From Nanoarchaeota archaeon SCGC AAA011-G17 (lineage in GTDB: Archaea; Nanobdellota; Nanobdellia; SCGC-AAA011-G17), in assembly GCA_000402515.1 (NCBI GenBank), contig AQRL01000009.1, positions 1-9,854 on the forward strand: 9,854 bases of DNA, given 5' to 3'. Positions 5,892 through 9,854 of the stretch are shown here, in pieces. The position numbers and the translations under genes are program-made. Under the pieces are notes generated by a model. The model saw nothing but the letters and a program-made list of their open reading frames with translations, was not told where the DNA came from and did no database searches. How positions within the stretch are numbered: the first letter of the stretch is position 1; the number at the start of each line of letters is the position of its first letter.

Positions 5892-6146
5892 TTAGTGTTC
5901 AGTACCTAATACACTAATAGAAAAGGGCTTCTTGCAGATTACACCAACCTCATTATTAGGTATAGTCAGTTTAACAACCTCTACTTTGCTCAATTTTGCT
6001 AAATTATCAACCTCATTTTCAACATCTTTCTTAACATTACTGGCAAGAAAAACTACTTTTACTTTTCCTAATTTTAACAACTTCAAAATCCTTTCTTCTC
6101 CAAAAATAATTTTTTCACTTTTTAATGCATCTGTTAATCTGCTCAT
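5892..6146 (-). CDS. rpl30e: Ribosomal protein L30e (L7Ae/L30e family)
   Basis: A small RNA-binding protein of the L7Ae/L30e fold, found on the archaeal large subunit. It is 84 residues, somewhat shorter than the usual 95-105. It keeps the family pattern: an N-terminal helix (LTDALKSEKIIFGEERILKLL), a beta strand with VKVVFLASNV (29-38), and the signature NNEVGVICKKPFSISVLG near the C terminus. Its ATG overlaps the rpoA2 stop as ATGA (6143-6146). The place directly after rpoA2 is the standard archaeal position for L30e, which makes the call safer than the sequence alone, because L7Ae relatives look alike. No T-run follows its stop. Confidence 0.88.
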   Translation of the reverse strand: MSRLTDALKSEKIIFGEERILKLLKLGKVKVVFLASNVKKDVENEVDNLAKLSKVEVVKLTIPNNEVGVICKKPFSISVLGTEH

Positions 6147-8713
6147 TTTTCCTTCTCCTTCATTTTAGCAAGTAAACCAGGCAACCCTGTTCCAAGAGGG
6201 ACTGGCTGGTTTAGCATAACATTCTCAACAACAGAGCTTAACTTATCAATCTCTCCGACCAAGGCTGCGTTAAATAAGTGCTTTAATGGAGTTTCAAAGC
6301 TTGCCCTTGCCAATACACTTTCCTTTTCTCCGGTAATTCCACTTCTTGTGATTCCTTTAACAACCTCTTTGTTTGTCATTATATCTGCAATAAACATTAT
6401 ATGTCTTATATCAATATCTAATCCCTGGTTTTCCATAACATTTAGGCTCTCATTCATAATTGATTGTCTGGCAGCCTCAATTCCCAGCACTGCCCTGATC
6501 TCAAAAATATCATTAGTTACTGTTCTTGTCTCATCAACCTCTTTCATTTCAAATACATCAGCAAGATTTGACCCGGATGTCAATATGACAAATTCATTCC
6601 CCTGTCTTTTTGGTAAGACATGTGTAACCCCCTTAATCCCTCTTACAAAAGCGTTTTTTGCCTTTTCCTTTAATAGATAAACATCATTTAATGTATGCTC
6701 TTTGGTTTTATACTCAAGGCTGATCTCTCCCTCTTTATCTTTTATATTTATGCTCTTTAATACATCACCAAGAGCCTTAACAAGATAGGCAGGCGTAATC
6801 CCCATATCCTTCATTTTGCTCTTGTTTAGTGTTGCGATTACCTGCATCTTCATAATATCAATGCTGAATTCACTGACTAATTCATTGAACAAAGTTTCTT
6901 TAATGCTGAATGCAATCTTCTTGACAGAATCAACATCCTTGGCATAATCCTTTTTAAGATAAATCTCCATTGTTGGAGTGCTTGGCTCTCTTCTGGCATC
7001 AAATATCTCTATTAATCTTGGTAATCCTAATGTGACCTGCATCTCTGCAACACCTGCAAAGTGCTTAACATTTAATGTATTATGCGTTATAATCCCGTCA
7101 AAGGTTGTAAATGTTTCCAAGCCAGGGACACTTAAATCATAAACATATTCATTATTATCAATATATTCTATTTTTTCTATTGCATCCCAAACAACATCCG
7201 AATAGAACATCCTTCTCATAATTTCCAATTCATTCTTTACATCAACATTTTTTTCTTTGGCTAAGTTCTCAAACTTTTTAATCCATCTGAATAGTGTTTC
7301 TCTTCCTATTTTTTGCCTCTTTGTAAAGCTGTTTATCTCTCTGAGGCTTACTCCTAACTTTTTAGCTGTGTCATAAAGAAGACTATCAAACCCTGAAATC
7401 ATATCAGTATAATCCTGTGATTTATCCACTATCTTCTTAGCCTCTTCAGCCAGTTTTTCTAAATTCTTTCTCTTGTAATAAATATCAGAGCCTATCTTTT
7501 CCAGGAATAAAGGAGCATATTTATATGGTATCAATAATCCATACTGCCCTTTTGTTCTAATCTTATGGCTGAATATTTTAAACCTAGTTAATAATAAGGA
7601 GATTCCCTTGCACAGCTCTTCAGAATTAGTTGAAACTCTTATCATCTTCCTACTAAGATGAACATTGCCGTCCCCATCAAAATAACCTCTTAATAATCCA
7701 GAAACAAAATTTTCATCTGCGCTAAAACAAAAATCAGGAACAACTTTATTCCTTGAGCCAGTCTTGCATGTATTTAAAAGGAAGCTGGCTAATAAAGAGG
7801 AGTTTATCTTCAAGTCTCTTGATAATGAAAATCCCCTCTGGTGGTATACTTCCTTATAATCTAAAAGTAACTTGCTCAAAAATAGTTTTACATTATTCAT
7901 AAAAAAATCATCCATATTAGAAATATTTACTTGACCATTTGTTGCATTTCCTTCTGCTAAATAAGCCCCAATAAACCATCCAAATCTTTGGTCTAATTTT
8001 AATTTTCTTGGTAATGGTTTAGAAATGGTTCCTTCCCTTATCAAGAAACCATCCTCTTCCATAAGTAGAAATCTTGACCCCTTAGTGATATAATCCATCA
8101 AATCTATTTCCTCAATGCAATTCTCAGGCAGATATTTTATAACAGGAATCCTATCTCCAATACTTAATTCCCTGCCAACAATTGGGATTACTTCATTTCC
8201 TTTTCTTGTAACAAAAGAATGGTTGTCGGTAGCGGTAATGCTTCTTCCAGACATTGTTATTAATTTCAATAATTTTTTATTTGTCTTATGCCTGCTTATT
8301 TCAACAACTTTCTTCCATTCAACTTTTTCCTCTTTATCCAGGCTTGGAACATAAATCTCATCTTCTAATGGCAACACATCAGAGTCGTTGAATTTCATAA
8401 ATCCGTATTTTTTCATAAACTCATCAACAAACTTGCCAATCTCAACTATTTTTATTCTGTCTTTGTTCTTTATAATTATTTTTTCATTATTTGCAATAGA
8501 CATTTGAGTACCAGGTTCTCCAAAGCTCTCAGCAGTAATTATTCCAATGCATTCCCCAGGGCTGATTAATGAATCTTCATATTCTTTTTTTGTTCTTTCA
8601 AGAATTTCTTTTAGTTTAGCCTGACTAACCTTTTTATCTTTAATCTCTTCTCTTATATCATTAAGAATCTTATCAGGGATTAGCTCCTTATAATCATTTA
8701 ATATCTCGCTCAT
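6143..8713 (-). CDS. rpoA2: RNA polymerase subunit A'' interrupted by an intein
   Basis: A'' is the C-terminal half of the largest RNA polymerase subunit. With A' it forms the catalytic crab-claw and supplies the trigger loop. The 856-residue ORF splits into an N-extein (1-71, ending ESFGEPGTQM), a 474-residue intein (72-545) and a C-extein (546-856, starting TLNVKHFAGVAEMQ). After splicing, A'' is 382 residues, normal for archaea. The C-extein has the expected GLPRLIEIFDARREPSTPTM, AVLGIEAARQSI, RHIMFIAD, GITR and the usual PVPLGTG ending. The intein falls between Met and Thr of the trigger loop, the residues that contact the incoming nucleotide, so no active enzyme is possible without splicing. 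The start overlaps the rpoA1 stop as ATGA (8710-8713), with a weak GGGAG element upstream. Confidence 0.96.
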   Translation of the reverse strand: MSEILNDYKELIPDKILNDIREEIKDKKVSQAKLKEILERTKKEYEDSLISPGECIGIITAESFGEPGTQMSIANNEKIIIKNKDRIKIVEIGKFVDEFMKKYGFMKFNDSDVLPLEDEIYVPSLDKEEKVEWKKVVEISRHKTNKKLLKLITMSGRSITATDNHSFVTRKGNEVIPIVGRELSIGDRIPVIKYLPENCIEEIDLMDYITKGSRFLLMEEDGFLIREGTISKPLPRKLKLDQRFGWFIGAYLAEGNATNGQVNISNMDDFFMNNVKLFLSKLLLDYKEVYHQRGFSLSRDLKINSSLLASFLLNTCKTGSRNKVVPDFCFSADENFVSGLLRGYFDGDGNVHLSRKMIRVSTNSEELCKGISLLLTRFKIFSHKIRTKGQYGLLIPYKYAPLFLEKIGSDIYYKRKNLEKLAEEAKKIVDKSQDYTDMISGFDSLLYDTAKKLGVSLREINSFTKRQKIGRETLFRWIKKFENLAKEKNVDVKNELEIMRRMFYSDVVWDAIEKIEYIDNNEYVYDLSVPGLETFTTFDGIITHNTLNVKHFAGVAEMQVTLGLPRLIEIFDARREPSTPTMEIYLKKDYAKDVDSVKKIAFSIKETLFNELVSEFSIDIMKMQVIATLNKSKMKDMGITPAYLVKALGDVLKSINIKDKEGEISLEYKTKEHTLNDVYLLKEKAKNAFVRGIKGVTHVLPKRQGNEFVILTSGSNLADVFEMKEVDETRTVTNDIFEIRAVLGIEAARQSIMNESLNVMENQGLDIDIRHIMFIADIMTNKEVVKGITRSGITGEKESVLARASFETPLKHLFNAALVGEIDKLSSVVENVMLNQPVPLGTGLPGLLAKMKEKEK
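7079..8500 (-). mobile_element. Intein with LAGLIDADG homing endonuclease in RpoA''
   Basis: The in-frame insert runs from Ser72 to Asn545 of the precursor and disappears from the protein by self-splicing. The splice elements are Ser as first residue, the block-B pattern ATDNH (Thr162, His165), and the block F/G end VYDLSVPGLETF...DGIITHN with His544-Asn545, followed by Thr as +1 nucleophile. Two LAGLIDADG motifs, GWFIGAYLAEG (245-255, acid Glu254) and LLRGYFDGDG (340-349, acid Asp348), keep both catalytic acids, so the homing endonuclease could still be active. Residues about 443-481 look like an inserted helix-turn-helix (AKKLGVSLREI...RETLFRWIKKF). The element has no visible decay. Inteins in A' and A'' are known from other archaea such as Methanocaldococcus. 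Confidence 0.95.
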
Positions 8714-9854
8714 TTTAAAATCTCCCTGATAATTTTTTTGACATTTATAGTTCCACCCTCACTCTTTGAAACATCAATATTATCTCCGCCGTAAGCAAAC
8801 TGGATAATTGAATTATCAGCTCCCCTTACAGTTCCGTCATATTCAATCTTTAAATCCTGTAAAGCGCTGCTTAATCTTCTGTATAAATAACCGGATTTAG
8901 GGGTCCTTAATGCAGTGTCCATTAAGCTGTCTCTACCAGTCATTGCATGGAAGAAAAATTCAAATGGATTCAACCCGGACTTATAACTATTCCTGATAAA
9001 GCCGTGGGCATTTGCACCCAAATCTCCTTTTTTGAAATATGGTAATGTTCTTCCATAAAATCCCCTGTTTATCCTCTGGCCAACTAAGGACTGTTGTCCT
9101 ACCATAGCAGCATTCTGTGTTAAATTCAGAGAACTTCCTCTTGCACCAGAAACTGCCATAATAATTGAAGGATTCTCAGGATTGCTGTTATCAGTAACTA
9201 ATTTACCGATTTTATTTCTTACCTTGCTTAATAGTTCTATAATTTTTAACTCAAGTGTTTCATTAATTGTTTTTCCTGGGAAAGCATCTAATTTTCCTTC
9301 CCTATATTGGGTAATTAATTCATCAATTTTAACTATTCCCTCTTCAATTAAAACATTAATTTCTTTTTTGATACCATCACTTAAATCAGTATCAGAGATG
9401 CCGGTTGTAAAACCATTACTCAACATAATCTTTATTCCTAACTGGGATATCTTCCACATTATTTCTAATGTTTGTTCAGCGCCATATTTTGCATATAAGC
9501 TTCTTATAACTGCTCCGCCACCATCTCCAATCATAGTATGATCTATAACTCCAGAAACTAAATTTCCATTTTCAATCGAAACTTCTTCCCCATCATTTTT
9601 TGACTGGCCAATGAAATCAAAGTCATCTGGCAGCAAACAGCTGAATATCTGCTTGCCGTCAACATTTTTTCCTTTTAATTTTTTAAAGTCATCGCAGCCG
9701 ACACTGGATAATAACTCAATCGCCTTTTCTCTTTTCATATTCATTAATTTTGTAAGAAGATAATTCCCAGTTATAGAATCCTGAATAGAAGTAATAATAT
9801 TAACACCATTCTTAGGGCTGATAATCTGTGTTCTGACTTCCATTAAAATATCTG
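8710..9854 (-). CDS. rpoA1: RNA polymerase subunit A', C-terminal part (5' end outside window)
   Basis: This is the C-terminal 380 residues or so of the N-terminal half of the largest polymerase subunit. The frame stays open to the window edge, reading DIL before the Met at 9843. In relatives that Met is internal, just after the metal-binding NADFDGD site, so the catalytic Asp triad lies outside the window. Counting from that Met, the visible parts are TQIISPKNG (5-13), DHTMIGDGGG, GFTTGISDTDL (144-154), the funnel segment GARGSSLNLTQNAAMVGQQ (233-251) with GQRINRGFYGRTLPYF after it, and the bridge helix region PFEFFFHAMTGRDSLMDTA (293-311) through GYLYRRL. It ends QFAYGGDNIDVSKSEGG, as expected where A' hands over to A''. 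No intein is present in this portion. It overlaps rpoA2 by four bases. Confidence 0.95.
   Translation of the reverse strand, partial: DILMEVRTQIISPKNGVNIITSIQDSITGNYLLTKLMNMKREKAIELLSSVGCDDFKKLKGKNVDGKQIFSCLLPDDFDFIGQSKNDGEEVSIENGNLVSGVIDHTMIGDGGGAVIRSLYAKYGAEQTLEIMWKISQLGIKIMLSNGFTTGISDTDLSDGIKKEINVLIEEGIVKIDELITQYREGKLDAFPGKTINETLELKIIELLSKVRNKIGKLVTDNSNPENPSIIMAVSGARGSSLNLTQNAAMVGQQSLVGQRINRGFYGRTLPYFKKGDLGANAHGFIRNSYKSGLNPFEFFFHAMTGRDSLMDTALRTPKSGYLYRRLSSALQDLKIEYDGTVRGADNSIIQFAYGGDNIDVSKSEGGTINVKKIIREILK

Noticed and set aside
5876-5897. Inverted repeat CACTAA / TTAGTG at the rpl30e stop as a terminator
   Set aside because: The stem is only six pairs with a ten-base AT-rich loop, and no T-tract follows on the minus strand.
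1-9854. tRNA, rRNA, CRISPR array, insertion sequence
   Set aside because: No cloverleaf arms, regularly spaced repeats or transposase-like frames were seen. Nearly all the sequence is explained by the listed genes.

Overview
This AT-rich window is archaeal. It carries a split RNA polymerase large subunit (A' and A''), a one-domain archaeal-type NusA made of KH domains, L30e, archaeal-length uS7 and uS12, a 20S proteasome beta subunit and the KH/beta-CASP nuclease aCPSF1 (FttA). The compact, diverged proteins and the many small unrecognised membrane ORFs suggest a DPANN-type lineage. That placement is an inference, not something the window proves.

Layout. On the + strand, psmB (148-777) and aCPSF1 (804-2705) probably form one transcript behind a promoter near 101-116. 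They are followed by an unrecognised gene (2754-3624) with its own promoter. This gene is split into two ORFs at a run of ten A, and its 3' tip repeats 24 bases of the aCPSF1 3' end. A short convergent gap (3625-3749) holds T-runs that may stop + strand transcription. It also holds a minus-strand micro-ORF behind an excellent Shine-Dalgarno sequence.

The minus strand (read right to left) follows the classical archaeal order rpoA1 (5' part outside the window), rpoA2, rpl30e, nusA, rps12, rps7. The first three are joined by ATGA overlaps. After rpl30e comes an 86-base gap with a clear BRE/TATA promoter, which starts a second unit: a small membrane protein gene (apparently split at a run of eight T), nusA, rps12, another small one-helix membrane protein, and rps7. 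The EF-1A gene often found after rps7 is not there.

The main mobile feature is a 474-residue intein in RpoA''. It has splicing motifs, two LAGLIDADG motifs and a possible HTH region, and it sits exactly in the polymerase trigger loop. Together the genes cover transcription elongation (RpoA', RpoA'', NusA), transcript 3'-end formation and termination (aCPSF1), the ribosome (uS12, uS7, L30e) and protein turnover (proteasome beta). No tRNA, rRNA, CRISPR array or insertion sequence was seen.
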